A stretch of 64,000 nucleotides of DNA from DYTH01 sp964552725 (GTDB lineage: Bacteria; Desulfobacterota; Syntrophia; Syntrophales; UBA5619): NCBI GenBank assembly GCA_964552725.1, contig CAZKHU010000002.1:8218-72217 (forward strand), written 5' to 3'. Below, piece after piece: positions 50,304-60,644 of this stretch. Position 1 is the first letter of the stretch. Each line of letters opens with the position of its first letter. Below the pieces are notes generated by a model. The model was not told where the DNA came from. It worked only from the letters and a program-made list of their open reading frames with translations, and did no database searches. The translations under genes and the position numbers were made by a program.

Positions 50304-51869
50304 ATGCAACTTTCACAACTGCTAAAGGGCGTGGAGACTCTCGACAGGGTAGAAGGACAGAGCCTCAATCTCGCCGACATTGATGTCAGTTCGGTATGCT
50401 ACGATTCAAGCAAATGCGAAAAGGGCAGTCTTTTTGCAGCCATCGCCGGCATGAAGACCGATGGCCATCTTTTTATTGAAAACGCGATAAAAAATGGCGC
50501 CTGTTTTATTGTCCATGAGCGAAAATTCAATCCCCCCGCCGGAATCACGGCCATTCAGGTCAAGGACAGCCGCCGCGCCCTCGGGCAGATTGGCCGCAAT
50601 TTCTTTAACGATCCATCTTCCGCCATCCGCCTCATCGCCGTTGTCGGCACCAATGGAAAAACAACCACGACCTACCTGCTGGAGGCAATCCTGCAAAGCG
50701 CAGGGTGCTCCGTAGGAGTTCTCGGCACCGTAAATTACAGGTATGGAGCAACGGTGGTTCCAGCCCCGAACACAACCCCGGAATCATTTGAAATGCAGAG
50801 AATTCTCAGAGAAATGGCAGAAAACGGGGTTACCCATTGTATCTCCGAGGTATCCTCCCATGCCATCGATCTCCATCGCGTGGACGACTGCGCATTCGAG
50901 ATGGGAATTTTTACTAACCTCACCCAGGACCATCTCGACTACCACAAGACCATGGAAAACTACTTCAATGTAAAAAAAAGGTTCTTTGCAGAGGTGCTGC
51001 CCTCCGGGGCAAAAAACGGAAGCGGCGTCATGATCATCAATGGCGACGACCCCTGGGGTCAGCGGATAATCAGGGAAGTGGCAGGCAAATGTACAACGTA
51101 CGGCATAGACAGCACTTGCGATATATCAGCAGCGACAGTTCGTTTTTCCCTTGAGGGAATCGCGGCAGAAATCGTCTCCAAAAACGAAGATTTTGCAATA
51201 GAAGCTCCGCTTATGGGAAAATTCAACCTCTACAACATCCTGGCGGCGGTTGCGGCCTCTCTGGAATTGGGAGTTCCGACGGAAGCCATTCAGGAAGGGC
51301 TTGCCGCTCTCTCCCAGGTGCCCGGACGTCTGGAAAAGGTGAGTCTTTCCGGTCAGCCCTCGGTTTTTGTTGACTATGCCCACACAGACGATGCGCTGAG
51401 ACGGGTGCTCGAAAATCTGCTCACTTTCCGGCGCGGAAAACTCATCACCGTTTTCGGCTGCGGCGGGGACCGGGACCGGGGCAAAAGACCCCTTATGGGA
51501 GAAGCCGCAACCCTTTACAGTGATTTGACAATCTTGACCTCCGATAATCCGCGCAGTGAGGATCCGGCTGCGATAATCGCTGAGATTGAAAAGGGAATTG
51601 ATCTGCAGAAGCTGGAATTGGATGCGAACAATATTGCCCCTGTCCGCGCCGCCTTCAGAAAAAGCGCAGAGAAGGGATACATCGTCATCCCCGACCGAAG
51701 CGAGGCCATCTTTTCGGCAATAGCTCTTGCCGAAAATGAAGACATCGTTCTGATCGCGGGAAAGGGCCATGAGGATTATCAAATCATTGGCGACAAGCGG
51801 CTTCCGTTTGACGACCGCGACATCGCCAGAAAGGCGTTGGTCCGCCACAGCGGGAGAGAGACGATATGA
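50304..51869 (+). CDS. murE: UDP-MurNAc-L-Ala-D-Glu:meso-DAP ligase
   Basis: A 521-residue Mur ligase adding the third stem residue. The ATP loop is GTNGKTTT near residue 112. The DNPR motif in TSDNPRSEDP near residue 413 marks meso-diaminopimelate as substrate rather than lysine, so the wall is Gram-negative-like. It lies nine bases after ftsI and overlaps murF by four. Confidence 0.97.
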   Translation: MQLSQLLKGVETLDRVEGQSLNLADIDVSSVCYDSSKCEKGSLFAAIAGMKTDGHLFIENAIKNGACFIVHERKFNPPAGITAIQVKDSRRALGQIGRNFFNDPSSAIRLIAVVGTNGKTTTTYLLEAILQSAGCSVGVLGTVNYRYGATVVPAPNTTPESFEMQRILREMAENGVTHCISEVSSHAIDLHRVDDCAFEMGIFTNLTQDHLDYHKTMENYFNVKKRFFAEVLPSGAKNGSGVMIINGDDPWGQRIIREVAGKCTTYGIDSTCDISAATVRFSLEGIAAEIVSKNEDFAIEAPLMGKFNLYNILAAVAASLELGVPTEAIQEGLAALSQVPGRLEKVSLSGQPSVFVDYAHTDDALRRVLENLLTFRRGKLITVFGCGGDRDRGKRPLMGEAATLYSDLTILTSDNPRSEDPAAIIAEIEKGIDLQKLELDANNIAPVRAAFRKSAEKGYIVIPDRSEAIFSAIALAENEDIVLIAGKGHEDYQIIGDKRLPFDDRDIARKALVRHSGRETI

Positions 51870-53305
51870 CTGGTGCGCTGCCGGCCTTTTCGGCCCGTGA
51901 ACTGATTGAAGCCACCGGAGGCAAGGCGCTCCGGGGAGGAATTCAGTGGAAATGTCACGGCGTTTCGACGGACACCCGCACATTGGCGGCGGGAAATCTT
52001 TTCGTTGCGCTGCAGGGGGAAAATTTCGCCGGAAGCGACTACCTGGAAAAGGCGGCGCAAGGGGCGGCTGCGGGTCTCGTCATCCAGTTCGACCAGCAGA
52101 ACAAGCTCGCATCAGTGCCGGAAAACGTGCCGGCAATTGGCGTCAGCGACACCTTGCACGCGTATGGAGCAATAGCCAGTCAATGGCGACGAAGTTTTGC
52201 CATTCCCGTAGTCGCGATCACGGGCAGCTCCGGCAAGACCTCAACCAAAGAGATGATCGCGGCGATCGTCTCCCGAAAAATGAAGATTCTGAAGACTGAA
52301 GGCAATCTCAACAATCAGATCGGCCTTCCCTTTACCCTGCTCAAGCTTCAGAAAGCGCATCAGCTTGCCGTTGTGGAAATGGGCACAAACACCCCGGGCG
52401 AGATCGCAAAGCTTGCCGCGATAGCCAGACCGGACATCGGTCTGATTACCAATATAGGGCCGGCGCATCTCGAGGGATTTGGTTCCCTGCGGGCAATAGC
52501 CGAGGAAAAAGGTTCGCTCTGGAAAGGCATGGCCGGCCACGGTACGGCAATCATCAACAATGACGATCCGGCGATTTCCGCCCTCGCCCTACCCTGGGAG
52601 GGAAAGCGACTTTCCTTCGGGCTCAGGGAAGGGGCCGATATCACAGCCCGTAACATTGCACCGGCCGAGGCAGGAGGGAGCCATTTCGACCTTTTCATCG
52701 CCGGTTCCCCCGTTGCTGTTTTTCTTGCCGCCGCCGGCCTGCACAACGTCAAAAACGCCCTCGCCGCCGCATCCGTCGCCTGGGAGCTGGGGATCGGCCG
52801 GGAAGAAATAGCCGCCGGACTTGGGGACTTCCGACCGGTATCCGGCAGAACCGAGGTACGCCGGCTTCTCAACGGGGCGCATCTGATTATTGACAGCTAC
52901 AACGCCAATCCCTCCTCGGTAGCAGAGGCGCTAAAAACGTTGGGGGAAGTGCGGGGTGAGGGAAAGGCGATAGCGATTCTGGGCGATATGCTGGAGCTTG
53001 GCAAAGCAGCGGAAAAATGGCATAGGGAGATCGGGACAATCGCGGCAGCGGGAACCATCCATTCCCTTTTTCTCAAGGGAAATCTGGTAAAATGTCTGGC
53101 TGAAGAGGCCATTAAAAGCGGTTTTCCCCGGGAGAATGTCACCTTTTTCGAGAAACCGGAGGAAGTTGTTTCCCGCCTCAGGCCCCTCTTGAAGAAGGGC
53201 GACTGGGTGCTTGTCAAGGGATCAAGAAAAATGAAAATGGAAGCGGTTGCCGAGGAAATAATCAAGGCGACAGGCGGAGCAACTCAACAGTCCAACAACG
53301 AATAG
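51866..53305 (+). CDS. murF: UDP-MurNAc-tripeptide--D-Ala-D-Ala ligase
   Basis: A 479-residue Mur ligase that adds D-Ala-D-Ala (made by the distant ddl product) to the stem. The ATP loop GSSGKTSTKEM is near residue 118, NNQIGLPFTLL near residue 149, and IIDSYNANPSS near residue 340 is typical of MurF. The start overlaps the murE stop. A 136-base gap to mraY follows, the largest break in the cluster after mraZ. Confidence 0.97.
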   Translation: MTGALPAFSARELIEATGGKALRGGIQWKCHGVSTDTRTLAAGNLFVALQGENFAGSDYLEKAAQGAAAGLVIQFDQQNKLASVPENVPAIGVSDTLHAYGAIASQWRRSFAIPVVAITGSSGKTSTKEMIAAIVSRKMKILKTEGNLNNQIGLPFTLLKLQKAHQLAVVEMGTNTPGEIAKLAAIARPDIGLITNIGPAHLEGFGSLRAIAEEKGSLWKGMAGHGTAIINNDDPAISALALPWEGKRLSFGLREGADITARNIAPAEAGGSHFDLFIAGSPVAVFLAAAGLHNVKNALAAASVAWELGIGREEIAAGLGDFRPVSGRTEVRRLLNGAHLIIDSYNANPSSVAEALKTLGEVRGEGKAIAILGDMLELGKAAEKWHREIGTIAAAGTIHSLFLKGNLVKCLAEEAIKSGFPRENVTFFEKPEEVVSRLRPLLKKGDWVLVKGSRKMKMEAVAEEIIKATGGATQQSNNE

Positions 53306-53441
53306 CGCAGATTTGATGCCGGCAGCGGACAGATAAATATCCGCCATCAACCATCCCTTTGCATACCTGGGCATCAGCGCTATAAGCGGCAACAAAAACT
53401 TTTATCGACATCAGGCTTGCCTTGTAAAAAAGGAACGGCAA

Positions 53442-54521
53442 ATGATTTTTCATCTTTTATATCCGCTGCATACCGTCTATTCATATTTTAACGTCTTTCG
53501 CTATATAACCTTCCGGACGATCTACGCGGCAATCACGGCGCTTTTGATCTGTTTTATCATGGGACCATGGATGATCCGCAAGCTGCAGGGGCTTCAGCTC
53601 GGACAGACCATACGAGCAGACGGCCCCGGATCCCATCTTGCCAAGCAGGGAACCCCGACAATGGGCGGCATCCTGATCATCTTCGCCGTGATCATCTCGA
53701 CCTTGCTCTGGGCCAACCTCTCGGTCGCCTCCATCTGGATCGCGGTTATGGTAACGGCCGGCTTCGGTTTGATCGGGTTTATCGATGATTATCGGAAAAT
53801 ATCCCAAAAAAACAGCCGGGGCCTGCCGGGCAGCATCCGCCTGGCAGCGGAAATCGCCATAGCGCTTTTTGTCAGCATTGTTATGTATTTCAAGACCGGT
53901 TTCAGCACAAATGTGACCATCCCTTTTTTCAAGGCAGCCCTCCCGAATTTAGGCTGGGGATATATACTCCTTTCCGCCTTTATCATCGTCGGCGCCGCCA
54001 ACGCAGTCAACCTGACCGACGGTCTGGACGGCCTCGCGATCAGTCCGATAATCACCTGCTTTATGACCTACCTGCTGTTTGCCTATTTTACCGGCAACAT
54101 AAAAATTTCTTCTTATCTCCAGATACCCTATGTTGCAGGCGCCGGGGAACTTTCGATTTTCTGCGGGGCAGTCGTCGGCGCCGGCTTGGGGTTTCTGTGG
54201 TACAATACCTATCCCGCACAGGTTTTCATGGGAGACGTCGGTTCCCTTTCCCTGGGGGGCGCCCTTGGGGTTACGGCAATTATGACCAAGCAGGAAATCC
54301 TTCTGGCAATTGTCGGCGGAATTTTCGTAATGGAAACATTCTCGGTAATTTTTCAGGTTGGCTGGTTCAAACTGTCAGGGGGAAAGAGGATATTCAGGAT
54401 GGCTCCCATCCATCACCATTTTGAACTGAAGGGATGGGCTGAACCCAAAGTAATAGTTCGGTTCTGGATTATTTCCATCCTGCTGGCCCTGGTTGCCATC
54501 AGCACCCTGAAATTGAGGTAG
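53442..54521 (+). CDS. mraY: Phospho-MurNAc-pentapeptide transferase
   Basis: A 359-residue polytopic inner membrane enzyme making lipid I. About ten hydrophobic segments are visible, with the signatures GTPTMGGI near residue 67, GFIDDYRKIS near residue 110, the catalytic NAVNLTDGLDGLAI near residue 187 and the end motif APIHHHFELKGW. The start has AAGGAACG upstream. Length and motifs are normal. Confidence 0.98.
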   Translation: MIFHLLYPLHTVYSYFNVFRYITFRTIYAAITALLICFIMGPWMIRKLQGLQLGQTIRADGPGSHLAKQGTPTMGGILIIFAVIISTLLWANLSVASIWIAVMVTAGFGLIGFIDDYRKISQKNSRGLPGSIRLAAEIAIALFVSIVMYFKTGFSTNVTIPFFKAALPNLGWGYILLSAFIIVGAANAVNLTDGLDGLAISPIITCFMTYLLFAYFTGNIKISSYLQIPYVAGAGELSIFCGAVVGAGLGFLWYNTYPAQVFMGDVGSLSLGGALGVTAIMTKQEILLAIVGGIFVMETFSVIFQVGWFKLSGGKRIFRMAPIHHHFELKGWAEPKVIVRFWIISILLALVAISTLKLR

Positions 54522-54527
54522 GAAAAA

Positions 54528-55916
54528 ATGCAATTAAAAAAAGCCGCCGTTATCGGGATCGGAAAAACGGGCCTCGCAACAGCCGCCTTCCTTGCAAAAA
54601 GGGGGGTAAGCCTGGCCGTCACCGACGAAAAACCGGTTGCACAGTGGGGAGAAGCCCTGGCATTTTTGAAAAATCTCTCCGCTGAACTGACCATTGCCCC
54701 TTATGGACCGGAGATTCTTGCCGATGTAGATTTGGTTGTTCCCTCGCCGGGGGTCCACCCGGAACACCCGATACTTGCGGAGGCGGTGCGCCTGGGGATT
54801 GACATTCTGAGCGAGCTCGAACTCGCCTTTCGCTTTCTTGAAACCCCAATGACAGCCATTGCCGGAACCAATGGAAAGACGACGACCACCTCATTAATCG
54901 GAGAAATTCTCCGCAAATCCGGTAAAAAAGTCTTTGTAGGCGGGAATATCGGCGAGCCGCTGATCGGTTATACAGACGGACCCCAGGACGCAGACTGGGC
55001 GGTGATAGAGGTAAGCAGCTTCCAGTTGCAGTGGGTCAGGGATTTCCATCCGAAAATTGCCCTCCTGCTAAACGTCACCCCCGATCATATCGACTACCAC
55101 GGGAGTTTCGCCGCTTACCGGCAGACAAAGGAAAGAATCTTCTCCAGGCAAACCTCCGGCGATCTGGCGATTCTGAATAGCAGCGAAAACGAATTGGCCG
55201 CTCTCGGCAATCGCCTGACGGCGCAAACCGAGTTTTTTCATTCCGGAGACAATTTCGTAGAAACTAGTGTTCACAGCCGCCTGGCTGGCGACTCGCCGGC
55301 GGCGTACAGAGGGATGTTTAGAGACGGCAATCTCCTCGTCCACATCTCGCCCGATGGAAAACGGGAAGAGTACCCCGTCGGCATGATCAACATCCCCGGA
55401 AGGCACAACCTTGAAAACGTCATGGCGGCAATAATGGCGGCCAGGGGCTGCGGCTGTCCCCGGGCTGACATCATAAAAGCGATAACGGAGTTCTGGGGTC
55501 TGCCCCACCGCATTGAATACGTACTTGAAAAAAACGGCATCCGCTTTTACGACGATTCAAAAGGAACAAATGTGGACGCCGTGTTGCGAGCGATCGAAAG
55601 TTTTTCCGAACCAATCATCCTCCTGCTGGGAGGACGGGACAAGGAGGGAGATTTTGAAACACTCATCCCCGCCCTCAGAAAAAATGTAAAAGAGACTGTG
55701 CTTTTCGGAGAAGCAAGTGAAAAGATTAATGAAATGATCGGCAAAGCGGTTAAAGCAACCATGCAAAAAACATTGAAAACAGCCCTGCAAGCGGCCTTCG
55801 AACATGCGTCTCCGGGAGATATAGTGCTGCTCTCACCCGGGTGCGCCAGTTTTGACGAATTCAAAAATTATAAAGAACGCGGCGCCCGCTTTCAGGAATG
55901 GGTAAAACAACTCTGA
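54528..55916 (+). CDS. murD: UDP-MurNAc-L-alanine--D-glutamate ligase
   Basis: A 462-residue Mur ligase adding D-glutamate. The N-terminal Rossmann motif GIGKTGLATAAFL, the ATP loop AGTNGKTTTTSL near residue 114, VEVSSFQL near residue 159, and the end LLSPGCASFDEFKNY with RGARF, typical of MurD, are all present. It lies six bases after mraY and two bases before ftsW. Confidence 0.97.
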   Translation: MQLKKAAVIGIGKTGLATAAFLAKRGVSLAVTDEKPVAQWGEALAFLKNLSAELTIAPYGPEILADVDLVVPSPGVHPEHPILAEAVRLGIDILSELELAFRFLETPMTAIAGTNGKTTTTSLIGEILRKSGKKVFVGGNIGEPLIGYTDGPQDADWAVIEVSSFQLQWVRDFHPKIALLLNVTPDHIDYHGSFAAYRQTKERIFSRQTSGDLAILNSSENELAALGNRLTAQTEFFHSGDNFVETSVHSRLAGDSPAAYRGMFRDGNLLVHISPDGKREEYPVGMINIPGRHNLENVMAAIMAARGCGCPRADIIKAITEFWGLPHRIEYVLEKNGIRFYDDSKGTNVDAVLRAIESFSEPIILLLGGRDKEGDFETLIPALRKNVKETVLFGEASEKINEMIGKAVKATMQKTLKTALQAAFEHASPGDIVLLSPGCASFDEFKNYKERGARFQEWVKQL

Positions 55917-55917
55917 T

Positions 55918-57024
55918 ATGAAACAACAAACTGCGACAGGGAAAAAACCTGACTTGATTCTCCTGCTGGCGACACTGCTTCTCGCCACAATCGGCACTGT
56001 CATGATCTACAGCGCCAGTTCCATCCTCGCCATGGAAGAACTTCACGACGGCCAATTTTATTTGAAGAAACAGCTTCTCTTTCTGGCTCTCGGATTGGGC
56101 TGTATGGCTTTTTCATCGCGGCTGCCCTATTACAGACTCCGCAAACTGGCATGGCCCGGCATAATTTTCTCGGCATTTCTGCTTGTCCTGCTCAAAGTGC
56201 CCCACCTGGGAATCAAAGCGGGCGGCGCTGTCCGCTGGCTCAACCTTGGCGTATTCTCTTTCCAGGTTTCCGAATTGGTCAAGATCGCCCTGATAATCTT
56301 TCTGGCCAGTTATCTTACCTTAAACGCCGGGCACGCCAAAGAGTTCAAAAGAGGGATACTTTTCCCCCTTGCCGCCACAGGGGTCATGATCGGCCTGATC
56401 CTTTTTCAGCCCGATTTCGGCACATCAGCGCTCCTCGCTGCAATCGCTTTCGTCATGATTTACCTGGCCGGGGGAAGAATCATTCATCTGGCCGGCATAG
56501 TCTCCCTTTTTATCCCCGCGGCTATTGGACTGCTCTTTCACCAGAAATACCGCATCGACAGATGGACCGCCTTTCTCGACCCATGGAAAGACCCCCAGCG
56601 CTCCGGATTTCAAATTATCCAGTCGATGATCTCTTTTGGATCGGGCGGTTTTTTCGGGGTCGGCATCGGCGACAGCATGCAAAAACTTTTCTATCTACCG
56701 GAACCCCATACCGATTTCATTCTTTCGGTAATTGCCGAAGAAGGCGGTTTTCTGGGAGTTGCCGCCATTCTGCTGCTCTATATAATTATAATATTAAGAG
56801 GCTTCAAGATAGCGCTGAAGGCGCCGGACATGTTCGGAAATATTTTGGCGGCAGGCCTGACCATGCTGATCGCGCTGGAGGCCTTTATCAATATTGCCGG
56901 CGTCATGGGCATAGTGCCGCTGAAGGGGCTCGCCCTCCCCTTTCTCAGCTATGGAGGAACCTCCCTGATCATGTCCCTTATTTTGATCGGGATACTCCTG
57001 AATATTTCATCATATGAAGATTAG
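55918..57024 (+). CDS. ftsW: Septal lipid II polymerase FtsW
   Basis: A 368-residue SEDS-family membrane glycosyltransferase with about ten helices that polymerises lipid II at the septum with FtsI. Motifs include GIKAGGAVRWLNLG near residue 97, FQPDFGTSALL near residue 162, and PEPHTDFILSVIAEE near residue 260, followed by LPFLSYGGTSL. Length is normal. Confidence 0.97.
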   Translation: MKQQTATGKKPDLILLLATLLLATIGTVMIYSASSILAMEELHDGQFYLKKQLLFLALGLGCMAFSSRLPYYRLRKLAWPGIIFSAFLLVLLKVPHLGIKAGGAVRWLNLGVFSFQVSELVKIALIIFLASYLTLNAGHAKEFKRGILFPLAATGVMIGLILFQPDFGTSALLAAIAFVMIYLAGGRIIHLAGIVSLFIPAAIGLLFHQKYRIDRWTAFLDPWKDPQRSGFQIIQSMISFGSGGFFGVGIGDSMQKLFYLPEPHTDFILSVIAEEGGFLGVAAILLLYIIIILRGFKIALKAPDMFGNILAAGLTMLIALEAFINIAGVMGIVPLKGLALPFLSYGGTSLIMSLILIGILLNISSYED

Positions 57025-57110
57025 CCGACCAGGGACAGGGGGAATCTTGAAAATTATTGCCGCTCAATCCCGAGTATGCTTGCTTAGTAATCACCGGAGA
57101 TAATTTTACT

Positions 57111-58223
57111 ATGGATAGGCAGGGGATAGCCATGATCATCGCGGGCGGCGGAACCGGCGGTCACCTTTTTCCGGGAATTGCCATTGCCGAAGAGTTGCTG
57201 AAGCGGAACCCTGCCAATCGCGTCCTTTTCATCGGCACCAACCGGGGACTTGAAAAAAAGATACTGGAGGGGCTTGGTTTCACGCTGAAAACGATAAGCG
57301 TCGAAGGACTCAAGGGGCGGGGCGCCCTGAAGGTCTTTTCATCCCTGTCGAAAATACCGGGAAGCCTGCTTGACTCGCTGCAGATCACCCGCTCTTTCAA
57401 GCCGGATGTAGTGGTCGGCGTAGGCGGCTACGCCTCCGGCCCCGCGGTTCTTGCCGCATGGATCCTCGGAATAAAAACGGTCATTGCCGAACAAAACGCA
57501 GTTCCCGGCCTTACCAACCGGATTCTCGGGCGCTTCGCAGATCGCATCTTCGTAACCTTTACCAAATCGCAACAGTTGTTTCCCGCCGGCAAGACGGTTG
57601 TCACCGGAAATCCCATAAGAAAGGCGTTTCTTTCCGGGGAGACGGGCAACAAGAAAGAGGGACAGCCATTTACAGTTCTGATTTTCGGCGGTTCCCAGGG
57701 CGCCGGCGCGATCAACCGGCTGATTACAGATTCCCTCGACTCCCTGACTCATCTGCGGGACAGGATGCGTTTTATTCATCAGACCGGAGAGCATGACCGA
57801 CAGGCCGTTGCAGATGCCTATCAAAAAAAAGGATTTATTGCAGAGGTTTACCCGTTCATTGCCGAAATGGCGGCGGCCTACAACCGGGCCGATTTACTTC
57901 TGTGCCGCGCCGGCGCCACCTCGATTGCCGAGATAACGGCCGTGGGAAAGGCTGCTGTCTTGATACCGCTCCCCTCCGCGGCGGGCGACCATCAGACAGA
58001 AAACGCCGCTCTTCTGGCAAATGCAGGGGCCGCGATAATGCTCCCGGAGAAAGAGCTCGACGGAAACAGACTCGCGTCAGAGATAGAAAGGTTGTATATG
58101 AATCCGGAAGCGATCAGAAAAATGGAAATTGCCTCGACAGCGCTGGGCAGCAGAGACGCGGCTGCGGCAATTGTGGACATTATTTCTGACGACATTGTAA
58201 ACATTCTTTCTGACTGCCGCTGA
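57111..58223 (+). CDS. murG: MurG lipid II-forming GlcNAc transferase
   Basis: A peripheral membrane glycosyltransferase converting lipid I to lipid II; 370 residues from the chosen start. The first glycine-rich loop is IIAGGGTGGHLFPG near residue 9; GVGGYASGPA near residue 103, FGGSQGA near residue 202 and CRAGATSIAE near residue 264 follow. The start is ambiguous: the ATG at 57111 (GGAG 11 bases upstream) or the ATG at 57132 (AGGGGA five bases upstream). The reading frame extends to 57057, but that part has no family character. Confidence 0.95.
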   Translation: MDRQGIAMIIAGGGTGGHLFPGIAIAEELLKRNPANRVLFIGTNRGLEKKILEGLGFTLKTISVEGLKGRGALKVFSSLSKIPGSLLDSLQITRSFKPDVVVGVGGYASGPAVLAAWILGIKTVIAEQNAVPGLTNRILGRFADRIFVTFTKSQQLFPAGKTVVTGNPIRKAFLSGETGNKKEGQPFTVLIFGGSQGAGAINRLITDSLDSLTHLRDRMRFIHQTGEHDRQAVADAYQKKGFIAEVYPFIAEMAAAYNRADLLLCRAGATSIAEITAVGKAAVLIPLPSAAGDHQTENAALLANAGAAIMLPEKELDGNRLASEIERLYMNPEAIRKMEIASTALGSRDAAAAIVDIISDDIVNILSDCR

Positions 58224-58252
58224 TCGCCAATCAGTTGCGAAGGGGTTTCAAA

Positions 58253-59716
58253 ATGAAAGTGAAGCTTGATGTTAATAAAAATAAGGTTGACGTCCTTAAG
58301 TACATCAGCAAGACAAGCAGCATGGAACGCAATATCCGGAGGATCCATTTCGTCGGTATCGGCGGAATAGGGATGAGCGGCATCGCCGAGGTGCTCCTGA
58401 ATCTTGGCTATGAAGTAAGCGGTTCCGATTTGACCCCCTCCGAAACAACCACCCGTTTGGACGACCTCGGGGCCGCCATTCACATCGGCCACGCAGCCGC
58501 CCATATAGGCAATGCCGATGTTGTGGTTGCTTCCACGGCCGTCCGGTCGGAAAATCCCGAGGTAATCGAAGCCCACAAAAGAAACATTCCGGTTATCCCG
58601 CGCGCCGAAATGCTCGCCGAACTGTTGAAAATGAAATTTTCGATAGCCGTTTCCGGCAGTCACGGCAAAACCACCACAACCTCCATGGTTGCAACGGTTC
58701 TGGCCCATGGCGGGCTCGATCCGACAATGGTAATAGGCGGAAAGCTCGCCAGCATAGGCAGCAACGCCCGGCTGGGGGACGGAGAAACAATCGTGGCGGA
58801 GGCGGATGAAAGCGATGGGTCTTTTCTCAAGCTGAGTCCCTGCCTTGCGGTTATCACCAATATCGATCGGGAACATCTCGATCATTACAGCGGCATAGAA
58901 GAGATCAGAAGGGCTTTTCTGCAGTTCGCAAACATCGTCCCCTTCTACGGCGCCACGATACTCTGCTCTGACGACAAGAATGTTCAGCAGATACTCCCCC
59001 TGATAAAAAGACGAATGCTCACCTATGGCTTCTCACCCTCAGCCGATTATCGCGCTGAAGGGGTATCATTCTCCGCAGATTCAACCGTTTACTCGCTCTA
59101 CGAAAGGAACGTCCTTCTGGGAACAATAAAACTTCATGTACCAGGCACCTTCAATGTATATAACTCCCTTGCGGCTGTTGCCATAGCCAGGGAAATGGAT
59201 ATTGCCTTTCCTGTTATCAAGGAGGGACTGAGAGACTTTGCCGGCGTTCACCGCCGCCTCGAGGTCAGGGGGAAGGAGTGGGGCATTACCGTCGTCGACG
59301 ATTACGGCCATCATCCTACAGAGATCAGGGCAACGCTTTCGGCAGCCCGGCAACTGTGGAAGGAGGAACGGCTGATCGTGGTCTTTCAGCCCCACCGCTA
59401 CACGAGAACAAAGGCGCTTTTCAAAGAGTTTTTAACCGCTTTTGCGGAAGCCGACATGCTGATTGTCACGGACATCTACGCGGCAAGCGAAGAGCCTATC
59501 CCCGGGGTAACGGCGGAAGCATTGTGTGAAGGGATAAAAAAATCCGGACTGAAAGATGTTATCCATCTTTCTGACTTTGACCATATTGTGGATCACCTGG
59601 TAGAGGCGGCCCGTCCTTCCGATGTCATTCTGACCCAAGGGGCAGGCAATATCTGGAAGATAGGGGATGCTTTTATGAAACGCCTCGCGGAGAAGAAGGA
59701 AAATGGGCTGGTCTGA
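58253..59716 (+). CDS. murC: UDP-N-acetylmuramate--L-alanine ligase
   Basis: A 487-residue Mur ligase adding the first stem residue. It has IHFVGIGGIGMSGIAEVL near residue 28, the ATP loop SGSHGKTTTTSM near residue 130, ADESDGSFLKL, and the late block VFQPHRYTRTKAL. The ATG at 58253 follows AAGGGG. The usual family start lies near the internal ATG at 58322, which has no ribosome binding site, so a 23-residue N-terminal extension is likely here. It overlaps murB by 14 bases. Confidence 0.96.
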   Translation: MKVKLDVNKNKVDVLKYISKTSSMERNIRRIHFVGIGGIGMSGIAEVLLNLGYEVSGSDLTPSETTTRLDDLGAAIHIGHAAAHIGNADVVVASTAVRSENPEVIEAHKRNIPVIPRAEMLAELLKMKFSIAVSGSHGKTTTTSMVATVLAHGGLDPTMVIGGKLASIGSNARLGDGETIVAEADESDGSFLKLSPCLAVITNIDREHLDHYSGIEEIRRAFLQFANIVPFYGATILCSDDKNVQQILPLIKRRMLTYGFSPSADYRAEGVSFSADSTVYSLYERNVLLGTIKLHVPGTFNVYNSLAAVAIAREMDIAFPVIKEGLRDFAGVHRRLEVRGKEWGITVVDDYGHHPTEIRATLSAARQLWKEERLIVVFQPHRYTRTKALFKEFLTAFAEADMLIVTDIYAASEEPIPGVTAEALCEGIKKSGLKDVIHLSDFDHIVDHLVEAARPSDVILTQGAGNIWKIGDAFMKRLAEKKENGLV

Positions 59717-60644
59717 AGCGGTTCGTAACGAATTGCGTCTTAAATTTACCGGCCTGGCTCTTTTTGACGAGCCGGCGGCGGCCCATGCATCGATCCGCGC
59801 CGGCGGAAAAATAGACGCCCTCGTCTTCCCGGAAAATATCAGCGAACTCGCGGACCTGCTCGAATTTGTGCATAGCCGGGATCTACCGTTCCTGCCTGTC
59901 GGCAATTGGACGAATCTCCTCGTCCGGGACGGAGGCTTCCGAGGGATATTTATCTCTTTGTCGCGACTGCGCCAACTGAACCTGCGATACCGGGGGGAAC
60001 AGGCTTTTCTCTTTGCCGAAGCCGGCTGCCCACTGGCCGAACTGGTAAAAACGGCGGCAGAAGAATCTCTGACCGGAATGGAGTTTTCAGCAGGAATACC
60101 AGGCAGCGTCGGCGGGGCAATTCGAATGAACGCAGGCGCCTATGGCGGGGAGATAAAGGATGTTATCGAAGAGATTAGAATTATGGATCCATCGGGAAAA
60201 ATCAGTGTGGCGACACGGGAAGAAATAAAATCGCCGCTCAGTGTTTATGAATTTACCTACAGGAATTTCGCCTTGCCGGCAGATTCGATTATCATCGCGG
60301 GTATGTTCAGCCTCCATCGCGGCAATGCGAAAGACATCTCAAAAAAGATAGTGGAAATTTTCAAGTCGAGAAGGGAGAAGCACCCCCTGGAATTACCGAA
60401 TGCCGGCTCCATTTTCAAAAACCCCGCGGATTGCCCCGCGGGCAGGCTCATAGAAGAAGCGGGCCTCCGGGGAAGCAACATCGGCGATGCCCATGTTTCT
60501 GAAAAGCATGGCAATTTCATAGTCAATCGGGGCAGGGCAACGGCGGGAGAAATCATTGACCTGATCAAAACAATCAGGGAATCCGTCTTTCAAAAAACCG
60601 GCCGCGCGCTGGAAACAGAGATAAAGATAGTGGGAGAACCATGA
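59703..60644 (+). CDS. murB: UDP-N-acetylenolpyruvoylglucosamine reductase
   Basis: A 313-residue FAD enzyme completing UDP-MurNAc. The FAD-binding part shows LPFLPVGNWTNLLVRDGGF near residue 63 and GIPGSVGGAIRMNAGAYGGE near residue 131; PNAGSIFKNP near residue 232 contains the catalytic serine, and the last glutamate lies in the end segment. The ATG at 59703 has GAAGG upstream within murC. It overlaps ftsQ by four bases. In many genomes ddl would come next; it does not here. Confidence 0.96.
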   Translation: MGWSEAVRNELRLKFTGLALFDEPAAAHASIRAGGKIDALVFPENISELADLLEFVHSRDLPFLPVGNWTNLLVRDGGFRGIFISLSRLRQLNLRYRGEQAFLFAEAGCPLAELVKTAAEESLTGMEFSAGIPGSVGGAIRMNAGAYGGEIKDVIEEIRIMDPSGKISVATREEIKSPLSVYEFTYRNFALPADSIIIAGMFSLHRGNAKDISKKIVEIFKSRREKHPLELPNAGSIFKNPADCPAGRLIEEAGLRGSNIGDAHVSEKHGNFIVNRGRATAGEIIDLIKTIRESVFQKTGRALETEIKIVGEP